Below are positions 27,396-35,239 of a DNA stretch of 64,000 nucleotides, piece by piece; the stretch's first letter is position 1; each line of letters begins with the position of its first letter. The stretch covers positions 1,384,994-1,448,993 of the forward strand of contig NZ_JH601133.1 of NCBI RefSeq assembly GCF_000245795.1, read 5' to 3'. The DNA comes from Facklamia languida CCUG 37842. GTDB taxonomy: Bacteria > Bacillota > Bacilli > Lactobacillales > Aerococcaceae. The notes below the pieces were generated by a model. The model searched no databases and had not been told where the DNA came from. It saw only the letters and a list, made by a program, of their open reading frames with translations. The position numbers and the translations under genes are program-made.

Positions 27396-28261
27396 CCCGA
27401 AAGTTGCTTGTAAAGACGCCAGCCTCTTGTGGTGAGATCGTAGAGGGGCGGGATGATCAGGGGTCCTTTCTGCTTTCCTATGCCATCAATTGTTACAGTC
27501 GGATTCAGATCACGCCTGGGCCTTGGCGGCCCTTGCCTCCCAAGTCGCAGGCCATGGTTCATCGTCTTCAAGCCTTATGGAATTTACCAGATCTAGACCA
27601 ACTGATGATCCAGATCGATTCGGATATTCCACTTGGCATGGGCATGAGCTCTTCGACCGCTGATTTAGCTGGACTGGTGGTGGGTTTGGCTATGTGGTAC
27701 CAGATCCCGATCAGTAACCAGGAGGTCTTTGACCTATGTGTCAAGGAAGAACCCAGTGATGGGGTGATGTTTAGCCAGCCCAGCCTGGTGAACTTTATGG
27801 AGGGAGGACCAGTGGCCTATCGCTTAGCTGATTTTGATTATGACGTATTATGTCTCTTTGCTGACCGACGGGTGGAGACTTGCCAGCACTACCAAGACCC
27901 GCGACTGGAAGCCATTCGCCACCGGCAGAGAAGAGACTATAGCCGGATGCGTGATCAGTTATTCCGCGTCCAATCACAGTCGGATCTGGCTGACTTGGCC
28001 TTTCAATCAGCCTGCCTCAACCAAGCGATTCATGCCTTACCTGGATTAGAGCAATTGAACCAGTTAAGACAGACCCTGGGAATTGCTGGCTTTAATATTG
28101 CCCATTCCGGGTCGGTGATTGCAATTTGGTTTAGGGCAGACCAGATTAGGAGTCAGGAAATTCTGTCGCTATTAAGGTCGATTAAGCTTGCCTATCATGA
28201 TTACCAAGTCTATCGAACCGTTGATGGAGGGAGTGAAGTCACATGGGTCGGATCCCATTAA
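27392..28261 (+). CDS. pduX: L-threonine kinase PduX-like (GHMP kinase)
   Basis: A 289-residue GHMP kinase that phosphorylates L-threonine to L-threonine 3-phosphate. CobD decarboxylation would then yield aminopropanol phosphate for the corrinoid side chain. Seen are the N-terminal VKTPASCGEIVEG, the ATP-binding PLGMGMSSSTADLAG and the C-terminal NIAHSGSVIAIW. Its ATG overlaps the cblT stop (ATGA). No cobD-type decarboxylase is found in the window, so that step must be encoded elsewhere. Confidence 0.88.
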   Translation: MTRKLLVKTPASCGEIVEGRDDQGSFLLSYAINCYSRIQITPGPWRPLPPKSQAMVHRLQALWNLPDLDQLMIQIDSDIPLGMGMSSSTADLAGLVVGLAMWYQIPISNQEVFDLCVKEEPSDGVMFSQPSLVNFMEGGPVAYRLADFDYDVLCLFADRRVETCQHYQDPRLEAIRHRQRRDYSRMRDQLFRVQSQSDLADLAFQSACLNQAIHALPGLEQLNQLRQTLGIAGFNIAHSGSVIAIWFRADQIRSQEILSLLRSIKLAYHDYQVYRTVDGGSEVTWVGSH

Positions 28262-29208
28262 TATTATGTGCTATTCTACTCGATTTACTCATTGGCGATC
28301 CTGAATCTTGGCCACACCCAGTGCGGGCGATGGGCAGTTATATTGTCTATTTTAAGCGTCGGTGGATTCGTGACTCCCTAACCGCCAACCAGAAATTAAT
28401 CCGGGGAAGTTTGCTGTGGGTCAGCTTGGTTGTCATGACCCTGACAGTAGTTCTTCTAGTGACAAAGGGTTTGGCTACAATCCATGAGGGCCTAGCGGAT
28501 ATTTGGTCGCTTTACCTCTTCTATTCGGGTCTTTCAATCAAGTCATTGGCGCAAGAGGCCCGTCGAGTGCAGCAGGCCTTGAGGGAAAGGGGGCTCATAG
28601 CTGGTCGTCAGCAGGTTGCCCGGATTGTGGGTAGGCAAACTGACCAGTTGAGCCAGGAAGAGGTGATTAAAGCAACTGTCGAAACCGTCGCCGAGAATAC
28701 CTGTGACGGGGTCATTGCGCCCCTCTTCTATGGCTTGCTCTTTGGACCGGCAGGGATGATGGTTTATAAGGCGGTTAATACCATGGATTCAATGTTGGGC
28801 TACCGGAGTCCGGCTTATGAACACCTAGGCAAACCGGCCGCCTTGATGGATGATGGATTCAATTATCTTCCAGCTCGACTGGGAGCCTTATTCATGGTGT
28901 TTGCTTGTTGGCTCTTGAATTATCAGCCACAAAAGGCGATCCAGATCTTGATCCGAGACCGTCGCCAACATGCTTCACCGAATGCGGGTTATGCCGAAGC
29001 AGTGGTGGCCGGTGCACTCGGCCTCCAGCTGGGGGGTGGTCATTACTACCATGGCCAATGGGTTGACAAGGCAAGTATCGGGGATCATCTTAACCAGGCA
29101 AGTTTGAAGGATATTACCCGGGTCAATCGGATTCTTTACTTGACGAGTGGCCTGGTCTTTGTCTTATTGGGACTGATCCAATTGCTTTGCTGGAAGGAGG
29201 GGATTTAG
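28243..29208 (+). CDS. cbiB: Adenosylcobinamide-phosphate synthase
   Basis: A 321-residue membrane protein that attaches aminopropanol phosphate (or aminopropanol) to adenosylcobyric acid. The N-terminus shows DLLIGDPESWPHPVRAMG, a family hallmark; TVAENTCDGVIAPLFY and YRSPAYEHLGKPAALMDD follow. Four or more membrane segments are visible. It overlaps the end of pduX by 19 bases and is followed by cobQ after 3 bases. Confidence 0.95.
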   Translation: MGRIPLILCAILLDLLIGDPESWPHPVRAMGSYIVYFKRRWIRDSLTANQKLIRGSLLWVSLVVMTLTVVLLVTKGLATIHEGLADIWSLYLFYSGLSIKSLAQEARRVQQALRERGLIAGRQQVARIVGRQTDQLSQEEVIKATVETVAENTCDGVIAPLFYGLLFGPAGMMVYKAVNTMDSMLGYRSPAYEHLGKPAALMDDGFNYLPARLGALFMVFACWLLNYQPQKAIQILIRDRRQHASPNAGYAEAVVAGALGLQLGGGHYYHGQWVDKASIGDHLNQASLKDITRVNRILYLTSGLVFVLLGLIQLLCWKEGI

Positions 29209-29211
29209 ATC

Positions 29212-30456
29212 ATGGCAAAGAGTTTGATGATTCAAGGAACCATGTCGGATGTTGGTAAGTCGATGATTGTCAGTGCTCTGTGTCGCTATTTTGCCAATCA
29301 AGCAATCCAAGTCTTCCCCTTCAAGTCACAGAACATGTCCCTCAATACCTACCGGCTGAAGGATGGGGGAGAGATTGCACTTTCACAGGTTAGCCAGGCT
29401 CATGCGAGTAAGCGAACTCCTGAAGTGGCCATGAATCCTATCTGCCTCAAGCCCTGCCAGGAAAATGGGTCCGAGGTCATCTACCTGGGACAGTCGCTCG
29501 GGATTTATCCAGCCCGTGACTACCACCAGCTAAAGCCCCAGTTAAAAGAAAATTTAAAGCCCCTCTTAAAGGAGATCTTTAGCCAGAATGATTTGGTGAT
29601 TATGGAAGGAGCGGGCAGTCCAGTTGAGTTGAATCTCAAGGACCACGATTTTGTCAACATGGGCCTTGCCTTGATGACGGGGAGTCCCGTGCTATTAGTG
29701 GCAGATATTGACCGAGGAGGGGTCTTCGCGAGTATCTATGGGACCCTTGCCTTGCTGCAACCAGAAGAGCGCCAACTGGTCAAAGGAATCCTCATTAATA
29801 AATTCAGAGGGGACCTCTCCCTACTGCAACCTGGCATTAAGACGATTGAGTCTCTTACCGGCCTGCCGGTTCTAGGCGTTATTCCTTACCTCCCGCACCA
29901 GCTATGGGAGGAGGATTCCTTGGCCTTAGACCATCTAAAAAAATCACCAGGACCCTCCCAGCAATTGGACCTGGCTGTTCTGAAGTTAGACCGGATTGAC
30001 CATCTGGAAGCAGTTCTCGCATTGAACCATTACCCTGGTTTGTCCTTACGCCTTATCCAGAACTTGAAGGAATTGGACCAGGCCGATCTGGTCCTAATTC
30101 CCCATAGTTTAGATCTTGATCGAAGGGACCAAATAATTCGCCACCACCAGGTCTATCTTGAGAATTATATCAGCTTGGGGGGAGAGGTCTTGGTGGTCGG
30201 ACCCAGTGAATGGAATCCTCCCCAAGTCCATCGTCTGGATGAACAAGAAGACTTATTGGATGAACAGAAATTATTCGCCATTTTGAACCCCTTATTAGAG
30301 CAAAAGCACATGGCTATCTTGCAAACGACAGCTTCTGGCCGCCCTGATTTGGAGCGGGAATATGACCGGTGGGCGGACCATGTCATCAAGCATCTGGATC
30401 GGGAGCAATTACAAGCCATAATCGATGAGGGGAGGGATGATAAATGGGAAAGTTAA
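29212..30456 (+). CDS. cobQ: Cobyric acid synthase-like protein with degenerate glutaminase half
   Basis: A 414-residue CobQ/CbiP homolog, about 80-90 residues shorter than usual. The ATP-dependent synthetase half is well kept: GTMSDVGKS (9-17), PFKSQNMSLNTYRLKDGGEI in sequence from 36, MEGAGSPVELNLKDHDFVNM (131-150) and VADIDRGGVFAS. The C-terminal glutaminase half (about 252-414) is not: where GICGGYQMLG is expected, after GGEVLVV (323-329), the protein reads GPSEWNPP with no Cys, and the GYEIHMG and TYLHGLF blocks with the catalytic His are missing. Only the tail DLEREYDRWADHV (379-391) is conserved. The frame is intact, so this is not a simple frameshift. Confidence 0.9.
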   Translation: MAKSLMIQGTMSDVGKSMIVSALCRYFANQAIQVFPFKSQNMSLNTYRLKDGGEIALSQVSQAHASKRTPEVAMNPICLKPCQENGSEVIYLGQSLGIYPARDYHQLKPQLKENLKPLLKEIFSQNDLVIMEGAGSPVELNLKDHDFVNMGLALMTGSPVLLVADIDRGGVFASIYGTLALLQPEERQLVKGILINKFRGDLSLLQPGIKTIESLTGLPVLGVIPYLPHQLWEEDSLALDHLKKSPGPSQQLDLAVLKLDRIDHLEAVLALNHYPGLSLRLIQNLKELDQADLVLIPHSLDLDRRDQIIRHHQVYLENYISLGGEVLVVGPSEWNPPQVHRLDEQEDLLDEQKLFAILNPLLEQKHMAILQTTASGRPDLEREYDRWADHVIKHLDREQLQAIIDEGRDDKWES

Positions 30457-31034
30457 CCTATATAACGGGTGGTGCTAAGAGTGGAAAGACCCGCTTCGCC
30501 CAGGACCAAGTCCTAGCTGGCAATTTTCAATCAGTAGCTTATCTGGCAACACAAGCCAATGATTTCAAGGATCAGGAGATCCAACGGGCGATCGCCAACC
30601 ACCAGGCCAGCCGCCCCCAATCCTGGCAAACGGTTGAAGCCTACCAGGATTTGGACCAGGTGATTCATCAATTAGATGGGACTGTTCAAGCGGTCATCCT
30701 GGATTGTGTGACCTTGTGGTTGACCAATAATCTCTTTCATTATTGGGACCAGCAAGCACCAGAAGGAGATATGGACTACGAGACCTTATCCGCGCAAGCG
30801 ATTGATCAAGGAGAGTCCTTCTTGCTAGCTGAGATGGACAAATTATTGACAGCGATCGATCAGTCCAGTCTGGAGGTTTGGATGATCTCCAACGAGGTCG
30901 GTGCCAGTTTGGTCCCCAGTTACGCCTTGGGACGCATCTTTCGTAACTACCAAGGGGTGATTAATCAACATATTGCTCAAGCCAGTAATCGCGCCTATTG
31001 GATGGTGTCCGGTTTGAGTGTTCGCATTAAGTGA
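30444..31034 (+). CDS. cobU: Adenosylcobinamide kinase / guanylyltransferase
   Basis: A 196-residue bifunctional enzyme that phosphorylates adenosylcobinamide and transfers GMP to it, giving the GDP-activated substrate of CobS. The P-loop is GGAKSGKT (9-16), and H53 in ANHQASRP matches the guanylylated His region. LDCVTLWLTNN and SNEVGASLVP are also typical. It overlaps the end of cobQ by 13 bases and is the last gene of the riboswitch operon. Confidence 0.95.
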   Translation: MGKLTYITGGAKSGKTRFAQDQVLAGNFQSVAYLATQANDFKDQEIQRAIANHQASRPQSWQTVEAYQDLDQVIHQLDGTVQAVILDCVTLWLTNNLFHYWDQQAPEGDMDYETLSAQAIDQGESFLLAEMDKLLTAIDQSSLEVWMISNEVGASLVPSYALGRIFRNYQGVINQHIAQASNRAYWMVSGLSVRIK

Positions 31035-31087
31035 GTCTTGCTTGGTTATGTGCTTTATTATTTAAGGTCTTACTTTTAAGGGGGGGA

Positions 31088-31096
31088 TGCTAGAAT
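31088..31096 (+). promoter_or_regulatory. Extended -10 promoter of btuFCD
   Basis: TGCTAGAAT lies 48 bases before the start of the binding protein gene. The -35 region is weak. It suggests that uptake genes are transcribed separately from the riboswitch operon. Confidence 0.4.
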
Positions 31097-31143
31097 AGCG
31101 AACTTAAGAGTCGGTTACTCAGGTCAAACGGAAGGAGAAAAAA

Positions 31144-32076
31144 ATGAAAAATACTAAAATTGTTAAATGGCTATTAACCATGACCCTGGCTTTAACCATG
31201 GTGCCTGCTTATTCTGCTCAAGCGAATCAAGCAACAAAAGAAGGCCTTAAACTAACGGATATGGCGGGTCGCGAGGTCGTCCTAGAAGAAGGACCCGCAA
31301 CAGAGATTGTGACCTTGATGCCGTCCGATGCAGAGATCTTATTTGAACTAGGAGCAGGGGACACCATCGTTGGACGGGGGACCTATGTTGATTATCCAGC
31401 TGAGGAAGTCGAAGATATCCCAGCGATTGCGACCGGTAAAGACTTGAACATCGAGGAAATTATTGCTCTCGATCCACAAGTGGTGATTATGACAGGGATG
31501 GCCTTAAATGAAGACCAAGTCAAGGCCATTGAAGAAGCAGGAATTCCGGTCTTGATTACGGATGCGACGACAATTGACGGGGTTTATGAAGCCATTGATC
31601 TTTTGGGGCAAGTGGTGGACCGTCAAGAGGAAGCTCAAGAATTAATTGACGAGATGAAAGCTACTTTTGCTAACTTCCAAGAAAAAGCCAGCGAACAAGA
31701 AAAACCGGGAAGTATTTATTATGAAATTAGTCCCTTAGAGTACGGCTTATGGACGGCTGGGTCTGAAACCTTTATGGATGAAATTGGTTCTTTATTAGGC
31801 TTAGAAAATATCTTCGCTGACCAGAAATCCTTCGTTGAAATCTCGCAAGAACAAGTCCTCGATAAGAACCCGGATTATATTCTGACAACCAGCATGCAGA
31901 TGGATGAGTCAGCACCTGAACCCCAAGACGAAATTAAAGAACGTCAAGGCTGGGAGGAAGTGACGGCTGTTAAGGAAGACCATGTCTTTGCCATCGACAA
32001 CTCAGCCTTCACGCGTCCTGGTCCTCGTTTAGCTCAAGCGGTTGAAAGCCTCTATCAGCTTGTATACGGTGAATAA
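31144..32076 (+). CDS. Corrinoid/iron-type ABC substrate-binding protein (BtuF-like), no lipobox
   Basis: A 310-residue periplasmic-binding protein of the helical-backbone BtuF/FhuD class. A hydrophobic signal sequence (residues 8-27, ending near AYSAQA) precedes the LKLTDMAGREVVLEEGP start of the binding fold; DLNIEEIIALDPQVVIMTG and the C-terminal RPGPRLAQAVESL are typical. It sits before FecCD permease and ATPase genes, right after cobU, so a corrinoid ligand is likely; heme or siderophore is possible. There is no Cys near the signal cleavage site, unlike usual Gram-positive lipoprotein binding proteins. Confidence 0.82.
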   Translation: MKNTKIVKWLLTMTLALTMVPAYSAQANQATKEGLKLTDMAGREVVLEEGPATEIVTLMPSDAEILFELGAGDTIVGRGTYVDYPAEEVEDIPAIATGKDLNIEEIIALDPQVVIMTGMALNEDQVKAIEEAGIPVLITDATTIDGVYEAIDLLGQVVDRQEEAQELIDEMKATFANFQEKASEQEKPGSIYYEISPLEYGLWTAGSETFMDEIGSLLGLENIFADQKSFVEISQEQVLDKNPDYILTTSMQMDESAPEPQDEIKERQGWEEVTAVKEDHVFAIDNSAFTRPGPRLAQAVESLYQLVYGE

Positions 32077-32086
32077 TTAAGAAAGA

Positions 32087-33109
32087 GTGATCCTCTTGAT
32101 CAAACGATCCAGGCTTATGATAGCCCTCCTCATGACACTTATTATCTTCATGACCTGTTTGCTGATTGGTAGCGTGTCAATCCCTTTCAAGGAGAGTCTT
32201 CCCATTCTCAAGAACTTCTTGATGGGGCAAAAAGATAACAGCCAATACGGGAAAATCCTGGTAAGTATTCGCTTGCCTAGGGTTTTGACAACCTTTTTGA
32301 TGGGGATGGCCTTATCCTTAAGTGGCATGACCATGCAGAGCTTGTTAAAGAACCCTCTGGCGGATGGGTCGACTCTTGGTATCTCGGCAGGTGCATCTTT
32401 AGGGGCGGTCCTAGCCATTGTATCCGGGGTTTCTTTGCCACTGGCTTATTTTAAGACAAGTTTTATGCTGGCGGTTGTTTTTGCCTTCTTATCATTAGTC
32501 TTGATCCTCTTTTTTACCTATCAGATTGACCCTAAGATGAATAATATGACGGTCATTTTGACAGGGATTATCTTCTCCATGCTGGTCTCGTCTGCACTAA
32601 ATCTGATTATTGTCTTTGCCGATGATAAGCTCAAGTCGATTATCTTCTGGACCATGGGGTCCTTAGCAGGTGCCACTTATGCAGACGTGGGGGTTTTATT
32701 GGTTGCCCTGATTCTGGGAGGGTTGATGATAGGGGTGCATGCCATTGAATTGAATGCCTTTGCCGTGAGTGAGAATATGGCCCGAAATATCGGTGTGGAT
32801 GTCTTCAAGACCCGGATCCTCTTATTCATTGCCATCGCCATTCTGATCGGGATCAGTGTGGCAGTAGCAGGGACGATTCCTTTTGTTGGATTGATCATCC
32901 CTCATATGGCTAGGATGTTAGTGGGGAATCAACACCAACGCTTGATTCCAGCAACTCTTTTCTTAGGCGGGAACTTCATGATGGTGGCAGATCTAATCGC
33001 ACGAACCATTGCCAGTCCGCTTGAATTGCCTGTTGGGGTGATTACTTCACTGGTAGGAACCCTTACTTTCTTCTATATTTTCTACCAGAGGGGGGGACGC
33101 CGTGTATGA
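32087..33109 (+). CDS. FecCD/BtuC-family ABC permease
   Basis: A 340-residue polytopic membrane protein of the BtuC/FecCD family, with VSIRLPRVLTTFLMGMALSL near residue 60, KNPLADGSTLGISAGASLGA and GTIPFVGLIIPHMARMLVG. About nine or ten hydrophobic segments are seen. It forms the channel for the corrinoid-type importer. The GTG at 32087 has little room for a ribosome site; TTG 32096 is an equally good start (337 residues). Its last codons overlap the ATPase gene by four bases. Confidence 0.9.
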   Translation: MILLIKRSRLMIALLMTLIIFMTCLLIGSVSIPFKESLPILKNFLMGQKDNSQYGKILVSIRLPRVLTTFLMGMALSLSGMTMQSLLKNPLADGSTLGISAGASLGAVLAIVSGVSLPLAYFKTSFMLAVVFAFLSLVLILFFTYQIDPKMNNMTVILTGIIFSMLVSSALNLIIVFADDKLKSIIFWTMGSLAGATYADVGVLLVALILGGLMIGVHAIELNAFAVSENMARNIGVDVFKTRILLFIAIAILIGISVAVAGTIPFVGLIIPHMARMLVGNQHQRLIPATLFLGGNFMMVADLIARTIASPLELPVGVITSLVGTLTFFYIFYQRGGRRV

Positions 33110-33867
33110 TCGAGGTGGCAGACTTAGCGGTTCGAGTCAAGGACCAGTTACTCATCTCAGAAGTATCTTTTCACATGCAGGTCGGGCAATGGCTGATGAT
33201 CTGTGGACCCAATGGCTCTGGTAAGACCAGCTTGGTGAAGGCTTTAACAGGTGAATATCCCGCCCAGGGGAAGATCATCCTCCAAGGGCAGCCCCTTCAA
33301 TCCTATTCATCCAAGGAAAAAGCCAAGCGCATTGGCTTTCTAGACCAACAGCATCCCTTGCATTTTGACCAAAGCCTAGAAGACTTGGTCGCGCTGGGTC
33401 GGTATGCCTACCGACGGTCGCCTTTCAGTGGCTTAACCAATCAGGACCATGACCAGATCGAAAGGGCGATTGACCAAGTGGGCTTGTCGCACTTGGCCTC
33501 TCGGTCACTGACCCATCTATCTGGCGGTGAATTACAGCGCGCCTTCTTGGCTCAGGTCTTTGCTCAAGATCCCCAACTATTGGTCTTGGATGAACCAGGC
33601 AACCATCTTGATTTGGTCTATGAGAAGGAATTATTTGGCTATTTGGACCAGTGGTTAAGTAAGCCGGGACGGGCCTTAATTTCAGTGGTTCATGATCTCA
33701 GTATTGCCAAGCAATACGCTGACCAAGTCCTCCTCATGCATCAGGGACTTGTCAAGGCCTTCGGTCCACCTCAAGAAGTACTCACGAGTCATTGGCTGGA
33801 TCCCACTTACCAGATGGATGTCGTGACCTATCTACAAGGTAAATATCAATCTTGGCAGACGGAGTGA
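33106..33867 (+). CDS. ABC transporter ATPase (BtuD/FecE-like)
   Basis: A 253-residue ATP-binding subunit with Walker A GPNGSGKTS (near 34-42), Q-loop FLDQQ, signature LSGGELQRA, Walker B LLVLDEPGNHLDL and the switch VVHDLS. It pairs with the permease just upstream, whose stop overlaps its ATG, and with the binding protein to form the complete importer. An intrinsic terminator follows, closing the unit. Confidence 0.92.
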   Translation: MIEVADLAVRVKDQLLISEVSFHMQVGQWLMICGPNGSGKTSLVKALTGEYPAQGKIILQGQPLQSYSSKEKAKRIGFLDQQHPLHFDQSLEDLVALGRYAYRRSPFSGLTNQDHDQIERAIDQVGLSHLASRSLTHLSGGELQRAFLAQVFAQDPQLLVLDEPGNHLDLVYEKELFGYLDQWLSKPGRALISVVHDLSIAKQYADQVLLMHQGLVKAFGPPQEVLTSHWLDPTYQMDVVTYLQGKYQSWQTE

Positions 33868-33898
33868 CAGACTCCCTATTGAATCGAATCCTTTAGCA

Positions 33899-33945
33899 AA
33901 GGCAATGTCCTACTTGATTAATCAGGGGGACTTGCCTTATTTTTG
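33899..33945 (+). terminator. Terminator of the btuFCD-like operon
   Basis: AAGGCAATGTCC (33899-33910) pairs, with one bulge, with GGGGACTTGCCTT (33926-33938), then ATTTTTG. The loop has TTAATCAGGGG, which is also seen in the repeats near 42.0 and 54.0 kb, so a distant relation is possible. Confidence 0.7.
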
Positions 33946-34121
33946 TTTTCTCATCATTCAGCACTCGATGACATTGGATTTAGGTCATTTGACTTCCCTT
34001 ATTACAAGACAGTTCCATTAATTTGAGACATTGGACTGAATGAGAAGCCTCAGTTGAAATTGCCTGGTTTTTATGAAATACTAGATAAACATTTAATAAG
34101 TGACTGAGATGAGGTGAAGTG

Positions 34122-34619
34122 ATGAAACCTGTTCAACTGACGAATCAACCCTTGAGTCCTGAAACCCAAGCCCTAATTGAAGTAGGCATGGAGCGGTTGA
34201 AGGAAGCAGGCTTTAAATTAACAAAGAAGCGGCAAGAGATTTTAACCCTTTTTGCTGCTAACCAGCGCTACATAACTGCCCTTAATATTCATAGTGCCTT
34301 ACAGGCCTCTTATCCGACCATGTCTTATAACACAACCTACCGTAATCTTTATGACTTTGTGGATGTTGGGATCTTAGAAACAACTGAGTACCAACAGGAG
34401 CAGCTTTTCCGCTTTTCTTGCCACCCCCACCAAGATGGCCACCATCACCACCATCACTTTATTTGTACGAATTGTGGTCATACCATCTTATTGGATGCCT
34501 GTCCATTAGACCATATTTCGACGGATTTAAGTGAGGTAGAGATTCAATCGCACCGGTTTGAAGTCTTTGGTCTATGTGCAGACTGTAAGGCCCATGCAAG
34601 TCAGTCTGTAACCAGTTAA
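34122..34619 (+). CDS. Fur-family metal regulator
   Basis: A 165-residue Fur/Zur/PerR-class repressor. An N-terminal winged helix (about 20-95, GFKLTKKRQEILTLF, SYNTTYRNLYDF) is followed by the dimer domain. The structural zinc pairs are seen as CTNCG and CADC. The HPHQDGHHHHHHF run, with six consecutive His, is a regulatory metal-binding region richer in His than usual. ATG 34122 is preferred to the GTG at 34119 by spacing from GAGG at 34111. Metal (Fe, Zn or Mn) cannot be settled. The neighbouring btu-type operon ends with a terminator, so it stands alone. Confidence 0.85.
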   Translation: MKPVQLTNQPLSPETQALIEVGMERLKEAGFKLTKKRQEILTLFAANQRYITALNIHSALQASYPTMSYNTTYRNLYDFVDVGILETTEYQQEQLFRFSCHPHQDGHHHHHHFICTNCGHTILLDACPLDHISTDLSEVEIQSHRFEVFGLCADCKAHASQSVTS

Positions 34620-34622
34620 GAA

Positions 34623-34706
34623 GAGGTGGATTAAGGGATTCTTCCTACTTCCATTTACTGGCTAGAAGTAATTGCCGCGTCGGTGTGCTTTTGGGAAATC
34701 CACCTC
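34623..34706 (+). ncRNA. Candidate structured RNA before rpsU
   Basis: GAGGTGGATT (34623-34632) and AATCCACCTC (34697-34706) form a perfect 10-bp closing helix. Inside it, TACTTC (34646-34651) pairs with GAAGTA (34665-34670). It starts 4 bases after the Fur-family gene and ends 62 bases before the rpsU promoter, so it may be the 3' end of the fur transcript or a separate small RNA. No T-run follows, and I do not recognise the family. Confidence 0.4.
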
Positions 34707-34768
34707 GCCCTTATCTGAAAAAACCCGAGTCACTTTTGATAAAATACCAGAATGGGCTAATCTTTTGC

Positions 34769-34796
34769 TTGCAAAGCTTGAATTAGGTGGTATAAT
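34769..34796 (+). promoter_or_regulatory. Promoter of rpsU
   Basis: TTGCAA (34769-34774), a 16-base spacer and TATAAT (34791-34796), with TG one base before the -10, form a strong promoter. Confidence 0.65.
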
Positions 34797-34867
34797 TATC
34801 AGAGGACTTTATTTAGAAGATGATTCTAAGGAAAGGTTACTACAAGCTCGGGGGGAGGGGAAGCCAT

Positions 34868-35041
34868 ATGTCAAAAACAATCGTTCGTGATAACGAATCA
34901 TTGGATGACGCTCTTCGTCGCTTCAAGCGTAACGTTTCTAAAACAGGTACTTTGAGAGAAGCGCGTAAACGTGAATTTTACGAAAAACCAAGTGTTCGAC
35001 GTAAGAAGAAATCAGAAGCAGCACGTAAGCGTAAGTTTTAA
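34868..35041 (+). CDS. rpsU: Ribosomal protein bS21
   Basis: A 57-residue basic ribosomal protein of the small subunit. It reads [20 protein letters not shown] at the N-terminus, then [19 protein letters not shown], all typical of bS21. A longer frame starts at 34820, but ATG 34868 has GGGGGAGGGG upstream and gives the family start. It has its own promoter and terminator; phoH follows about 200 bases later. Confidence 0.97.
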   Translation: MSKTIVRDNESLDDALRRFKRNVSKTGTLREARKREFYEKPSVRRKKKSEAARKRKF

Positions 35042-35081
35042 GCGTAGCGCTTAAGTGAGCAAAATAAATAATTTCATTTGA

Positions 35082-35107
35082 GAAGGTAGGAGACTACCTT
35101 CTTTTTT
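35082..35107 (+). terminator. Terminator of rpsU
   Basis: GAAGGTAG-GAGA-CTACCTTC followed by TTTTTT, a perfect 8-bp stem. Confidence 0.92.
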
Positions 35108-35239
35108 GCGGTTTTAATTTGACGGATAGTCTTTCATGATCCTATCTTGGCTTGGCCAAGGATTGAGTTTGAAATAGGATTTCCCTTCATTTTGTGGTAA
35201 TCTAGAGAAGAGTGAATTTTAGATAAAGGAGACGACTTT

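Noticed and set aside
34820-34867. Extended start of rpsU
   Set aside because: The added residues include the promoter-proximal leader and the ribosome binding site itself; bS21 starts at MSKTIV.
34672-34890. 72-codon frame upstream of rpsU
   Set aside because: It has no ribosome site, covers the rpsU promoter and overlaps rpsU in another frame.
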